Assembly (NCBI GenBank): GCA_944336815.1
Contig: CALVLG010000001.1
Span: forward strand, 1-49,683
DNA length: 49,683 bases
Origin: an uncultured Bacilli bacterium
Lineage (GTDB): Bacteria > Bacillota_I > Bacilli_A > RF39 > UBA660
Direction: 5' to 3'
Under the pieces are notes generated by a model that worked only from the letters and a program-made list of their open reading frames with translations, was not told the DNA's origin and searched no databases. This document shows, in pieces, positions 1-8,275 of the stretch. The first letter of the stretch is position 1; the number at the start of each line of letters is the position of its first letter. The position numbers and the translations under genes were made by a program.

Positions 1-102
1 TTAAATTGTATTTTTAATATAGTATAATTTTTTGAATCTAAAAATGTCATTATTTTAGAAAATGGGCTAATAAAGTATTAAATTAAAGAAGATTAGAATA
101 TC

Positions 103-174
103 TTGAAAAATCTGTTAATTCTTGTGGCTATTACGCTTCTTATTATCATGATTGGTAAGTGTTTAAAAGTATAA
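103..174 (+). CDS. possible 23-residue membrane micropeptide
   Basis: A TTG-started frame encodes a 23-residue peptide with one hydrophobic segment (LLILVAITLLIIMIGK) flanked by lysines, ending in TAA. An in-frame TAG lies just upstream, so it is not the tail of a longer frame in this window. The upstream AAGAAGAT is only a weak ribosome binding site. Such a composition is typical of bacterial single-pass micropeptides, but it can also arise by chance in AT-rich DNA. No family is recognised. Confidence 0.25.
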   Translation: MKNLLILVAITLLIIMIGKCLKV

Positions 175-192
175 TAAATTATGTGAGAGTAA

Positions 193-738
193 TTAAAGTT
201 TAAAATCGTTAATGTCTGTATCAGTCATGTCTTTGCCATCAAAGAAGGTTTTTATTTTTAGATGGTGGATTTTAGCTATAATATTGTTGGGGAATTTTCT
301 AATATAATTGTTTGTTTCGGTCACATGTTTATTATAGTAAGAAATATCAGCAATTAATTTTTCGTTAACTTCTTTAAAGTTTTCTAAAACTTCTTTCATG
401 CTGTTATTTTCATTTAGTTCTTTATTATCTTCATATAAGGTAGAGATAATTGTTTCAGCCTCTTTTAATCTTCTTTCTAAATCAAAGTTACTAATATCTG
501 TTTCTTTTAAATTAATAAATTCTTTTAAATAGTCTTTTTTTTCTTTGAAATGTTCTTTAATAATGGTATCTGTTTTGACAACTAAATCATATTTTTCTCT
601 TAAATCGTTATCAATATTATTTTCAGCTTTTTCAATTTTTGTTTTACTATATTGCATGTGATTATAAATATTAATGTAAACGATAGCTAATAATCCGATA
701 ATAATAATTAATAAAAGTATTATTGTATATATTCCCAT
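193..738 (-). CDS. LemA-family membrane-anchored coiled-coil protein
   Basis: A 181-residue protein with one N-terminal membrane segment (about residues 4-23) followed by a charged helical domain. The C-terminal stretch YNKHVTETNNYIRKFPNNII matches the LemA signature, in which an aromatic-Asn pair, a second YN-type motif and a short FP.N segment occur in this order; it is followed by a segment ending in FFD. LemA proteins expose a helical bundle outside the membrane; their molecular role is unclear. The start ATG has a GAGGGTAAG ribosome binding site. It lies 68 bp downstream of the GerQ-like gene on the same strand and may share its transcript. Confidence 0.7.
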   Translation of the reverse strand: MGIYTIILLLIIIIGLLAIVYINIYNHMQYSKTKIEKAENNIDNDLREKYDLVVKTDTIIKEHFKEKKDYLKEFINLKETDISNFDLERRLKEAETIISTLYEDNKELNENNSMKEVLENFKEVNEKLIADISYYNKHVTETNNYIRKFPNNIIAKIHHLKIKTFFDGKDMTDTDINDFKL

Positions 739-806
739 ATTCTTACCCTCAATTCTATAAGAATTATAACATTTTTTTATGAAAAAAAGAAACTTTTTGT
801 GTTTCT

Positions 807-1160
807 TTAGTCAAATGTGTCGGAGTAGTCAGGGTTGTAATTGATTTTTTCATTAAATTCGATATAGTTTACATATAACATTTTTAATAGATACCAATTT
901 CCAGTTGTTGGATCAGAAAGAATTAAATGATCTCTTCCTGATTGTTCAATTATCCCTTCGTATATTTTGTCGCGCCATTCATTGGAATCGGGGTAAGAAG
1001 CATATACTTTTACTTTTTTTCCTTTGTTTAATCTTAAGATGTTTTCAATTAAACTTTGTTCAATGGGTAGGCTTGTTTGAGCACTGATGTTTCCTGGGGG
1101 AGACATTGGGATGTTTGTATTGGTTGGAAACGTGGGGTTGTTGTAAAAACTTCCGTTCAT
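807..1160 (-). CDS. gerQ: GerQ-like spore coat protein
   Basis: A 117-residue protein. After a Pro/Asn-rich N-terminus of about 35 residues, the core has the GerQ pattern: ENILRLNKGKKVKVYASYPD, then a W..KI..GIIE segment, then GRDHLILSDPTTGNWYLL, then YVNYIEF. In Bacillus, GerQ is an inner coat protein cross-linked by transglutaminase and needed for normal germination. The start has an AGAGGTGA ribosome binding site. The upstream region (minus strand) carries CATAAAAT at 1181-1188, which resembles the -10 of mother-cell sigma factors, but no matching -35 was found at the right distance. Its presence fits Spo0A later in the window and implies endospore formation. Confidence 0.88.
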   Translation of the reverse strand: MNGSFYNNPTFPTNTNIPMSPPGNISAQTSLPIEQSLIENILRLNKGKKVKVYASYPDSNEWRDKIYEGIIEQSGRDHLILSDPTTGNWYLLKMLYVNYIEFNEKINYNPDYSDTFD

Positions 1161-1210
1161 TTTTTATTCACCTCTCTTTCATTTTATGAATTGTTCTTTT
1201 GATTTAGAAG

Positions 1211-1239
1211 TGGACTTTGCTGGTTTCTTTTGCTAAAAT
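1211..1239 (+). promoter_or_regulatory. promoter of the YitT-like gene
   Basis: TGGACT at 1211-1216, a 17-bp spacer, and TAAAAT at 1234-1239 preceded by TGC, which gives an extended -10 element. The position, about 25 bp before the start codon, is suitable. Confidence 0.6.
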
Positions 1240-1263
1240 GAAAATATAGAAGAAGGGTTAAAT

Positions 1264-2157
1264 ATGGATATACAAAAAATTAAGAATGCGGTTTTGAAAA
1301 AAGATTTTTTTAAACGGTTTGTGGTGATTATTTTTGGCGTTTTTTTACTTGCTCTTACATATAATTTGTTTTTATATCCTTATAATTTAGTTATTGGTGG
1401 CACATCTGGGCTTTCAATTTTAGTAGAACCTTTATTTGGGTGGGATGCACAAATATTTTTGTATGTTTGTTCAGCTCTTTTGGTTGTTATTAGTTTTGTT
1501 TTTTTGGGAGTTAAAAGAACAAGTATTTCTTTAGTTGGAAGTGTGTTGTATCCAGTTTTTATTAGTTTGACGGAACCTTTAGCCCATTTTTTAAGTGATT
1601 ATGTATCAATGAATAATATGGTTTTAGTTGTTTTAGCAGCCGGTTTTATGTATGGGCTTGGTAATGGTTTAGTTTATAAAATGGGGTTTGATACTGGTGG
1701 GTCGGATGTTGTTATTCGAATATTAAATAAATACTTGCATTTACCGGAAGGAAAATGTGCTTTAATTATTCAAAGTATAATTGTTCTTTCGGGAGCCTTT
1801 GTTTTTGGTTTTAATCAAATGGTGTATGCGATTTTTGTCTTGTTTATTTATTCTTCTTTAATGGATAAAATTATCCTTGGTATTTCTAATTCGAAAATGT
1901 TTTTTATTCATACAAAAGAACTTGCTAAAGTGGAAGATTTTGTGTTACATGAATTACATACAGGGGCAACTGTTTTAGATATGGAAGGGGGATATTCTAA
2001 AAAGAAAAGTTCAATTTTAATGTGTGTTGTTCCGAATCGTGATTATTATTTGTTTAAAGAAGCAATATTAGAAATTGATCCCGATGCCTTTTTTGTTATT
2101 AATGATTGTTATGAAGTTCATGGCGGTGTCAAAGCTAAGCGGTTTCCCTTTATTTAG
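1264..2157 (+). CDS. YitT-family membrane protein (DUF161 plus DUF2179)
   Basis: A 297-residue protein with about five or six hydrophobic segments in residues 20-200 and a soluble C-terminal domain. Family marks are NLFLYPYNLVIGGTSGLSIL near residue 35, NGLVYKMGFDTGGSDVV in the middle, and the DUF2179-type C-terminal domain with GATVLDMEGGYSKK and the ending VHGGVKAKRF. YitT proteins are common in Firmicutes, often in several copies, and have no firmly established substrate. AGAAGGG precedes the ATG. It is transcribed alone from its own promoter and ends in a weak hairpin before ftsE. Confidence 0.88.
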   Translation: MDIQKIKNAVLKKDFFKRFVVIIFGVFLLALTYNLFLYPYNLVIGGTSGLSILVEPLFGWDAQIFLYVCSALLVVISFVFLGVKRTSISLVGSVLYPVFISLTEPLAHFLSDYVSMNNMVLVVLAAGFMYGLGNGLVYKMGFDTGGSDVVIRILNKYLHLPEGKCALIIQSIIVLSGAFVFGFNQMVYAIFVLFIYSSLMDKIILGISNSKMFFIHTKELAKVEDFVLHELHTGATVLDMEGGYSKKKSSILMCVVPNRDYYLFKEAILEIDPDAFFVINDCYEVHGGVKAKRFPFI

Positions 2158-2168
2158 GGGCTTTTTTA
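2135..2168 (+). terminator. weak hairpin terminator after the YitT-like gene
   Basis: CCCT and AGGG pair around a TTATTT loop, with outer AAGC/GCTT pairing across an internal bulge, followed by a run of six T. It overlaps the 3' end of the coding region. Confidence 0.45.
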
Positions 2169-2177
2169 TGCTATAAT
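2169..2177 (+). promoter_or_regulatory. extended -10 promoter of ftsE
   Basis: TGCTATAAT lies about 20 bp before the preferred ftsE start. No good -35 box is seen, which is common with an extended -10. Confidence 0.55.
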
Positions 2178-2198
2178 TTATAATGCGAGGTGTGTGTA

Positions 2199-2909
2199 GT
2201 GAAATTAATTAAAGTAGAACATGCTTATAAAATTTACAAAAATGGGACAACAGCGGTGGCTGATTTAAGCGTTTCAATTGATAAAGGCGAATTTGTCTTT
2301 GTTATTGGTACGACTGGATCTGGTAAAAGTACATTTATTAAAATGCTTTATCGGGAAGAAAAACCAACTAGTGGCAGTGTTATTGTTGGAGGTATTGATG
2401 TAGCAAAACTAAGAAATTCTAAAGTGTATAAATTACGGAGGAAGCTTGGGGTAGTGTTTCAAGATTTTAAATTATTACCTAAATTAAATGTTTATGAAAA
2501 TGTGGCCTTTGCTTTAGAAACTTTAGGGTTACCTAATGATGAAATACGACCAAAAGTTTTAAGAGCTATTGAAGCTGTTGGGTTAAAAGAGAAGACAAGA
2601 AATTTGCCTAGTGAATTATCTGGTGGGGAACAACAACGGGTAGCTATTGCGAGAGCTATTGTTAATGAACCGAAACTTTTGATTTGTGATGAACCGACTG
2701 GTAATCTAGATCCTGAAACTTCTAAGGGAATCATGAAAATTTTGGATAAAATTAATCAAGAACTTGGGACAACGATAATTATGGCAACACATGATAAAGA
2801 ATTGGTTAATAAAATGAAAAAAAGAGTTTTGGTTATCGAAAACGGCGTTTTAGCTAGTGATACAAAGAAAGGAAGTTATAAGGTACATGAGAGCATTAAG
2901 AATTCTTAG
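2199..2909 (+). CDS. ftsE: cell division ATP-binding protein FtsE
   Basis: An ABC ATPase of 236 residues from the chosen GTG. It has Walker A GTTGSGKS near residue 37, Q-loop VVFQDFKLL, signature LSGGEQQR, Walker B LLICDEPTGNLDP and the switch His in MATHDKE. The order and spacing are those of FtsE. The frame is open from a GTG at 2190, but GAGG at 2187-2190 sits 8 nt before the GTG at 2199, giving the usual N-terminus MKLIKVEHAYKIY. FtsE works with FtsX at the division site to activate extracellular peptidoglycan hydrolases. The next two genes complete this set. Confidence 0.95.
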   Translation: MKLIKVEHAYKIYKNGTTAVADLSVSIDKGEFVFVIGTTGSGKSTFIKMLYREEKPTSGSVIVGGIDVAKLRNSKVYKLRRKLGVVFQDFKLLPKLNVYENVAFALETLGLPNDEIRPKVLRAIEAVGLKEKTRNLPSELSGGEQQRVAIARAIVNEPKLLICDEPTGNLDPETSKGIMKILDKINQELGTTIIMATHDKELVNKMKKRVLVIENGVLASDTKKGSYKVHESIKNS

Positions 2910-3780
2910 AAGAAGTATTCGTGATTCTTTTAAAAGTGTTTTTCGTAATTTTTCTTTATCTATGGCTTCGATTGCTTGTACAACTATAACGCTTATTTTG
3001 GTGGCTATTTCTTTAGTTTTAACATATAATGTAAGACAAGTTACAACTGATTTGGAACATGAATTAACGATTGTTGTTTATTTAAACAAAGATGTTACGG
3101 AAGAACAAAAGGTTCGCATTTCTAATGATTTAGAAACAATGGAAAATGTAGATAGTTATGTGTTAAAAAGTAAAGATGAATGGAAAGCCGAGATGAAAGA
3201 AGAAGATGAAAGTTTAGAAAACGCTTTGGACATTTTTGAAGAAAACCCTTTATTAGATTCAATCATTGTTACGGTTGATGATGTGAAAAATTTAGGGGTT
3301 ACGGCCGAGAAACTACGTGCATATGATTTCGTTAGTAGTGCTGAATATGGCGAAGGAATGGTTGAAAATGTTATTGGTATTTTTGACGCGATAAGTGTTG
3401 GCACAATCGGAATTGTCGTGGCTTTAGTCTTAGTTACTGCTTTTTTAATTAGTAATACAATTAAATTAACGATTTTTTCAAGACGTACAGAAATTGAAAT
3501 TATGCGGTTAGTTGGGGCTTCTAATACGGCAATTAAATTACCATTTGTTTTTGAAGGTTTTATTTTAGGTATTTTTGGTAGTATTATACCGATTATTTTA
3601 ACAATTTATGGTTATGTTTTCTTATTTAATCAAACGGGAGGTTATGTTTTCACTCAGATTATTACTTTAGTTGAACCATTCCCATTTGTACTTATTGTTT
3701 CGTTATTCTTAGTTGTCGTTGGTTCTTTAGTTGGTATGCTAGGTTCATGGCGAGCAGTTAAGAAATATTTGAAAATATAG
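2887..3780 (+). CDS. ftsX: cell division permease-like protein FtsX
   Basis: A 297-residue membrane protein with the FtsX plan: a cytoplasmic N-terminus with RRSIRDSFKSVFRN, a first membrane segment, a large extracellular loop (about residues 45-160), and three more membrane segments. The region RRTEIEIMRLVGASNTAIK is the conserved FtsX cytoplasmic loop. An in-frame GTG at 2857 would lengthen it by ten residues, but the ATG at 2887 has GGAAG at a fair distance. The gene overlaps the 3' end of ftsE by 23 nt, suggesting translational coupling. It likely passes the FtsE ATPase signal to the secreted hydrolase encoded next. Confidence 0.94.
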   Translation: MRALRILRRSIRDSFKSVFRNFSLSMASIACTTITLILVAISLVLTYNVRQVTTDLEHELTIVVYLNKDVTEEQKVRISNDLETMENVDSYVLKSKDEWKAEMKEEDESLENALDIFEENPLLDSIIVTVDDVKNLGVTAEKLRAYDFVSSAEYGEGMVENVIGIFDAISVGTIGIVVALVLVTAFLISNTIKLTIFSRRTEIEIMRLVGASNTAIKLPFVFEGFILGIFGSIIPIILTIYGYVFLFNQTGGYVFTQIITLVEPFPFVLIVSLFLVVVGSLVGMLGSWRAVKKYLKI

Positions 3781-3789
3781 GAGGGTATT

Positions 3790-4992
3790 GTGTATAAGAA
3801 AATTATTGGTTTATCTTTAGCTATTTTAACTTTCTTTAGTTTTTTTACCCCTGTTTATGCGGCTGAGGAAACGTTGGGCGACTTAAGAAGCACATATAAT
3901 GAGTTATTAAAACAGAAACAAGAAAATGATAATTTGAGTGCAGAAGCGAAGGCTGAAATCGCGCGTAAAGAGGCGGCGATTATTCAAGCAGAAGCTGACA
4001 TTCATAAAGCTGAAGAAGATATGCAACAAGCTGAAGAAGACATTAAAATTTCTAATGAACGGATTGAAGTTTTAAAGAAAAATGCCAGTGAAGTTCTTTT
4101 GTATTTACAACAGATGCAAGGTACTAATGCTTATGTAGAATATGTTTCTGGCGCTTCTAGTATGACAGATATGATTATGCGAATCGCAGCGATTGAGCAA
4201 TTGTCTGATCAAATACATGGGACGATTAATGATTTAGAGGCTGAGATTAAAAGAAATGAAGAATTGAAAGTTGAATTGGCTGAGAAAAAGAAAACGTTAG
4301 AAGCTCAAGCAGTTGAATATCAAAGAATTATTAATGAAAACTATGATAAATTAGAAGAGTATGATAAATATGCGCTTGATATTGATAATCAAGTTAAGGT
4401 TGCTAAACAAAGATTAGAGACTTATGAGAAAAAATGTCAAGAAACAGTTGGTAGTACCGCTGATAGTGTGGTATTAACAAGTTGCTCTAGTGTCCCTTTA
4501 AATTCTGGATGGTTAAAACCTTTAAATTATGGCATTATTACAAGTACGATTGGTGTTCGTTGGGGAGAGTATCACAATGCTTTAGATATTGGTGGAGCTA
4601 GTCCGTTTGAAGGAACACCTATTTATGCGGCAGCAGCCGGGGTCGTATCTGGTATGGTTCATAAATATAAATGTGGGGGAAACATGCTTTATATTGATGT
4701 TTTTGTTGATGGTAAGGCTTATACAACATATTATTATCACTTATTAGATTTTAATGTGAATTTAGGTGATGTTGTAACACAAGATACAGTGATTGGTTGG
4801 GTTGGTGGTTACTCAACAAGTAAAAATCATGGCGGATATGATGGTTGTACGACAGGTGCTCACTTACATTTTGGGGTGGCAAATGGATATTACAATCCTC
4901 AAGTTGGTATTAAAAGAGCTAATGTTATAACGCCACCAGGTTTTCCAAATAGTTCTGGTTGGGCCTTTTATTCTAGAACGCAAATGTATTAA
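3790..4992 (+). CDS. secreted coiled-coil M23 peptidoglycan hydrolase (EnvC-like)
   Basis: A 400-residue protein. Residues 1-25 form a signal peptide ending in PVYAAE. Residues 27-225 are a long Glu/Lys/Ala-rich coiled coil. The C-terminal M23 domain runs from about 240 to 375, with zinc ligands in HNALDIGG and HLHFG. This design equals EnvC, or the PcsB/CwlO hydrolases that FtsEX controls, with an M23 rather than a CHAP or NlpC/P60 catalytic domain. GTG start with GAGGG 5 nt upstream. It lies 9 bp after ftsX, so the genes are likely one operon, with the coiled coil as the probable FtsX contact. Substrate bond specificity cannot be read from the sequence. Confidence 0.92.
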   Translation: MYKKIIGLSLAILTFFSFFTPVYAAEETLGDLRSTYNELLKQKQENDNLSAEAKAEIARKEAAIIQAEADIHKAEEDMQQAEEDIKISNERIEVLKKNASEVLLYLQQMQGTNAYVEYVSGASSMTDMIMRIAAIEQLSDQIHGTINDLEAEIKRNEELKVELAEKKKTLEAQAVEYQRIINENYDKLEEYDKYALDIDNQVKVAKQRLETYEKKCQETVGSTADSVVLTSCSSVPLNSGWLKPLNYGIITSTIGVRWGEYHNALDIGGASPFEGTPIYAAAAGVVSGMVHKYKCGGNMLYIDVFVDGKAYTTYYYHLLDFNVNLGDVVTQDTVIGWVGGYSTSKNHGGYDGCTTGAHLHFGVANGYYNPQVGIKRANVITPPGFPNSSGWAFYSRTQMY

Positions 4993-5019
4993 GAGGATAG
5001 ATTTTTCTATTCTTTTTTT
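4991..5019 (+). terminator. terminator of the ftsEX-M23 operon
   Basis: AAGAGGATAG pairs with CTATTCTTTT over a six-base loop (10 bp with two G-T pairs), leading into a run of T. It starts within the stop codon of the hydrolase gene. Confidence 0.75.
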
Positions 5020-5020
5020 G

Positions 5021-5026
5021 TATAAT
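5021..5026 (+). promoter_or_regulatory. -10 box of whiA
   Basis: TATAAT placed directly after the terminator and 18 bp before the whiA ATG. The -35 region is T-rich without a clear hexamer. Its position rules out the upstream TTG at 5018 as the start. Confidence 0.5.
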
Positions 5027-5044
5027 AGTCTCGGTGATTTTACT

Positions 5045-5980
5045 ATGACTTTTTCTTTAAAAGTGAAAGAAGAAATATGTAATCGCGAGATTGATCGTGT
5101 TGCAGTTTTTTCGCGATTAGAAGCGATTGTTCGGTATGATGCGGTTATAAAAGAAAAAGGTTTTTCTTTTACATTTGAAAGTCCGCAGATAGCGAGAAGG
5201 GTGTATAAAGATTTTAAAATGGCTTTTAATATCACGCCCCATGTAACTGTGCGAAATCAAAAAAGATTTCGGAGTAAACAAGTATATATTTTGGATATTA
5301 AAGAAAATGCTAAACTTGTTTTAGAAAGATTAAATATTATTAAAAATAATCAGTTTTTGGAAATGAACCGGAATAATTTAAGTGACCCAGAAGAAATGGT
5401 TTCGTTTGTGGAAGGGGCATTTTTAGTAACGGGATCTTTAAATGATCCTAGTACTAGTGGGTATCATTTAGAGTTTGTTTTTCAAAAAGAAAAAGATGCT
5501 AATTTTTTTAATCAGTTACTTCATGAAATGAAGTTTGATACAAAAGTTTTAAAAAGAAGCGAAAAATATATGGTTTATTTAAAAAGCGCTGAAGAAATTA
5601 GTGATATGATTAGAATGTTTCAAGCCGCTAATTCTTTGTTTTATTTTGAGGATATAAGAATATATCGTGATCATAAAAATATGGTCAATCGTTTAAATAA
5701 TTGTGAAATAGCTAATCAAGAAAAAAGTATGACAACGGGCTTGAAACAAGTGGAAGATATTATGTTTTTACAAGAACATGATCTAGTTTCTTTGTTAGAT
5801 GAAAAAACGAAACTCGTTATGGAGTATCGTTTAAAATATCCGGAAAGTTCTTATCAAGAATTAGCCCTTATTCTTAAAATGGAAACAGGTTATACTATTG
5901 GTAAGTCTGGTATTAATCATCACTTTATTAAAATGAAAAAAATAAAAAAACAATATGAGTTAAATAATTTGGTCGATTAG
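5045..5980 (+). CDS. whiA: DNA-binding protein WhiA
   Basis: A 311-residue protein starting MTFSLKVKEEICNREID, the usual WhiA beginning. It has the LAGLIDADG-like N-terminal half, with AFLVTGSLNDP and GYHLEFVF, and a C-terminal helix-turn-helix with SSYQELALILKMETGYTIGKSGINHH in the usual place. WhiA is a nucleoid-associated regulator linked to division and chromosome segregation in Firmicutes and to sporulation in actinobacteria. The common neighbours yvcJ and yvcK are absent here. The 3' end overlaps clpP on the other strand by 21 bp. Confidence 0.95.
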   Translation: MTFSLKVKEEICNREIDRVAVFSRLEAIVRYDAVIKEKGFSFTFESPQIARRVYKDFKMAFNITPHVTVRNQKRFRSKQVYILDIKENAKLVLERLNIIKNNQFLEMNRNNLSDPEEMVSFVEGAFLVTGSLNDPSTSGYHLEFVFQKEKDANFFNQLLHEMKFDTKVLKRSEKYMVYLKSAEEISDMIRMFQAANSLFYFEDIRIYRDHKNMVNRLNNCEIANQEKSMTTGLKQVEDIMFLQEHDLVSLLDEKTKLVMEYRLKYPESSYQELALILKMETGYTIGKSGINHHFIKMKKIKKQYELNNLVD

Positions 5981-6529
5981 ACCATAGTTTTTAGCTTCGT
6001 CACTGTTTAGATAGTAATCACGATCGGTATCTTTCGTGATTTTTTTTAAGGGTTGATTAGTATTAGCGGCTAATATATGATTTAATTTAGCTTTGATTTT
6101 TATTATTCGATCACAGGCTATTTTCATATCGCTAGCTTGGCCTTTTATGCCTCCAAGTGGTTGATGGATCATAATATCAGCATTTTTAAGGGCACATCTT
6201 TTGCCTTTAGTGCCAGAAGATAAAAGAAAGGCTGCCATGGAAGCGGCAAGACCGACACAGATTGTTTTGACATCACTTTTAATATAATTCATTGTATCAT
6301 ATATGGCCATGCCACTTGTTACAGAGCCGCCAGGACTATTAATATACATATAAACATCGTCATGATTTTTAGCATCTAAATAAAGAAGTTCACTAATAAT
6401 TAAATTGGCCGTTTGGTCATTTATTTCACCACTTAAAAAAATAATCCGATCTTCTAATAATCTTGAATATAAATCATAAGCGACTTCACGATTGCTTTCT
6501 TTTTCTAAAACTGTTGGAATAATGTTCAT
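5960..6529 (-). CDS. clpP: ATP-dependent Clp protease proteolytic subunit ClpP
   Basis: A serine peptidase of 189 residues from the chosen ATG. The triad is visible: Ser97 in GLAASMAA, His122 in MIHQPLGG and Asp171 in DTDRDYYL. INSPGGSV forms the oxyanion region. The frame is open for seven more codons upstream, but AGGTGAG lies just before the ATG at 6529. It forms the chamber that works with AAA+ unfoldases such as the ClpC-like protein at 27383. It is transcribed away from the 6632 gene, with TATAAT at 6556-6561 on the minus strand, and ends inside the 3' end of whiA. Confidence 0.96.
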   Translation of the reverse strand: MNIIPTVLEKESNREVAYDLYSRLLEDRIIFLSGEINDQTANLIISELLYLDAKNHDDVYMYINSPGGSVTSGMAIYDTMNYIKSDVKTICVGLAASMAAFLLSSGTKGKRCALKNADIMIHQPLGGIKGQASDMKIACDRIIKIKAKLNHILAANTNQPLKKITKDTDRDYYLNSDEAKNYGLIDQII

Positions 6530-6563
6530 TTTCTCACCTATTATTATCATAGGATATTATAGG

Positions 6564-6600
6564 AAAAACTATTCAAAAAAAATAGTTTTTATGGTAAAAT
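6564..6600 (+). promoter_or_regulatory. promoter of the TGS/kinase gene with overlapping inverted repeat
   Basis: TTCAAA at 6572-6577, a 17-bp spacer, and TAAAAT at 6595-6600 preceded by TGG (extended -10). A perfect inverted repeat, AAAAACTATT at 6564-6573 and AATAGTTTTT at 6581-6590 around seven bases, overlaps this promoter and lies next to the clpP -10 on the other strand, so it could be an operator for both. Confidence 0.5.
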
Positions 6601-6631
6601 GTTTTAAGAATAGAAAAGGCTAGGAGATATT

Positions 6632-8260
6632 ATGCAGGAAATACTTGTGACTTATGAAAATACAGAATATAAAGTAGCTAAAGGGTCTTTGTTTATTGAT
6701 TTAGCCAAAAAAATTGGGTTAAAAAACACTTTAGCAGCCAAAGTAGGAAATGAAGTTTTTTCTTTGGATAGTAAAATTCTTGGTAATTGTACGGTTTCTT
6801 TTTTGGATGTGACAACTCTTCCTGGATATAAAATCTATCAAGGAGCTTTGAAGTTTTTGTTTTTTGTAGCGGTGAAAGAATTGTATGAGGATGCTGAAGT
6901 TTTGTTTTTGCACAGTGTTCCGAAAGGAATTTTAAGTGAAATTCATGTTACTAAAAATTTAACTGGTGAAGATATTTCGAAAATTAAAGGGAAGATGGCC
7001 GAGATTGTTGAACGAAAAGAACGAATTTATCGTTACCATTTAGATAATCAAGATGCTTTTCACTATTTTATGAATCATGATGAAGACGAAAAAGCTTATA
7101 ATATTCAAAATACGCCTAAAGAAGTTGTTACGATGTATCGTTTATGTAATCATTTGAATTATTTTTATACAATGATGCCTTATGATACGGGCGTGATTAA
7201 TCGTTTTGAGCTAGTTTTTATTGGGCGTAATCGTATTGTGCTTGTTTGTCCTAATGTTACTAGTGGAAATAATATTCCGGAGTACGTGCATTATGAAAAT
7301 ATCGTGGCTAATTTTATGGCTACCAAAAAATGGCTTCGTAAAATGCAAACTCCTTATTTATCACAGATGAATTATTTAGTAAGTACGTCGAAAATACAAG
7401 ATTTTATTTCTTCAAATGAAATATTATATGAGGCTGATTTATTAGCGGCTTGTGATAAGATTATTTCCCTTCGGGATGTTAAATTAGTTTTAATTGCGGG
7501 TCCTTCTTCAAGTGGTAAGACGACAACGATGAAAAGATTAAGTGCTATTTTACGGAGTCGCGGGTTTGATCCGATAGGCTTATCAACTGATGATTTTTTT
7601 GTGAATCGTAAAGAAACACCTAAAAATGAAAATGGTGATTATGATTATGAGTGTTTGCAAGCGATTGATTTGGAATTATTTAATGGAACTTTACAGAAAT
7701 TAATGAATGGTGAAGAAGTTGAACTTCCTGAATATGATTTTGTTAATGGGGAAAAGATTTTTAAAGGCAAAAAAGTTAAATTAAAAGATAATAGTTTATT
7801 ACTTGTAGAAGGTCTTCATTGTTTAAATGATGATTTAATTCCTTATATTGAAGCAAAGTATAAATTTAAGATTTATTTAAGTCCGTTTATTCCGTTAAAT
7901 ATTGATCGCCATAATTATATTTCGACGTTAGATTTACGATTAATAAGACGGATTGTAAGAGATAACCGCACAAGAGGCAAAAGTGTTAGTCAAACAATTG
8001 CGGAATGGCAGATTGTTCGTAGTGGTGAAGAAAAATATATTTTCCCTTATGTTTATCAAGCGGACATGATAATTAATACCGCTTTAGCTTATGAAATTGG
8101 TGTGTTAAAAGTTTATGCTGATCCATTACTATTTTCTGTTGGTGTTGATAGCATTTATTATAGTGAATCAAGAAGACTTATTGATTATTTACAAGTGTTT
8201 TTTACTATTCCGTCAGAATATGTTCCTAAAGATTCGGTTTTAAGAGAGTTTATTGGATAG
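6632..8260 (+). CDS. TGS-domain nucleoside (uridine) kinase-like protein
   Basis: A 542-residue protein. Residues 1-60 resemble a TGS domain, and residues 60-260 the editing-like second additional domain of threonyl-tRNA synthetase, with a degenerate metal motif (YRYHLDNQDAFHYF region). Residues 283-480 are a phosphoribulokinase/uridine kinase P-loop domain with Walker A GPSSSGKT at 290-297, STDDFFVNR and VEGLHCL. This fusion is widespread in Firmicutes and usually named nucleoside kinase or uridine kinase. The physiological substrate is not settled. AGGAGA precedes the ATG. gap follows after 15 bp and is probably co-transcribed. Confidence 0.85.
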   Translation: MQEILVTYENTEYKVAKGSLFIDLAKKIGLKNTLAAKVGNEVFSLDSKILGNCTVSFLDVTTLPGYKIYQGALKFLFFVAVKELYEDAEVLFLHSVPKGILSEIHVTKNLTGEDISKIKGKMAEIVERKERIYRYHLDNQDAFHYFMNHDEDEKAYNIQNTPKEVVTMYRLCNHLNYFYTMMPYDTGVINRFELVFIGRNRIVLVCPNVTSGNNIPEYVHYENIVANFMATKKWLRKMQTPYLSQMNYLVSTSKIQDFISSNEILYEADLLAACDKIISLRDVKLVLIAGPSSSGKTTTMKRLSAILRSRGFDPIGLSTDDFFVNRKETPKNENGDYDYECLQAIDLELFNGTLQKLMNGEEVELPEYDFVNGEKIFKGKKVKLKDNSLLLVEGLHCLNDDLIPYIEAKYKFKIYLSPFIPLNIDRHNYISTLDLRLIRRIVRDNRTRGKSVSQTIAEWQIVRSGEEKYIFPYVYQADMIINTALAYEIGVLKVYADPLLFSVGVDSIYYSESRRLIDYLQVFFTIPSEYVPKDSVLREFIG

Positions 8261-8275
8261 AAAGAAGGTTTTAAA

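Noticed and set aside
5018..5044. Longer WhiA starting at TTG 5018
   Set aside because: The -10 box TATAAT lies within this stretch, and WhiA proteins usually begin like the ATG at 5045.
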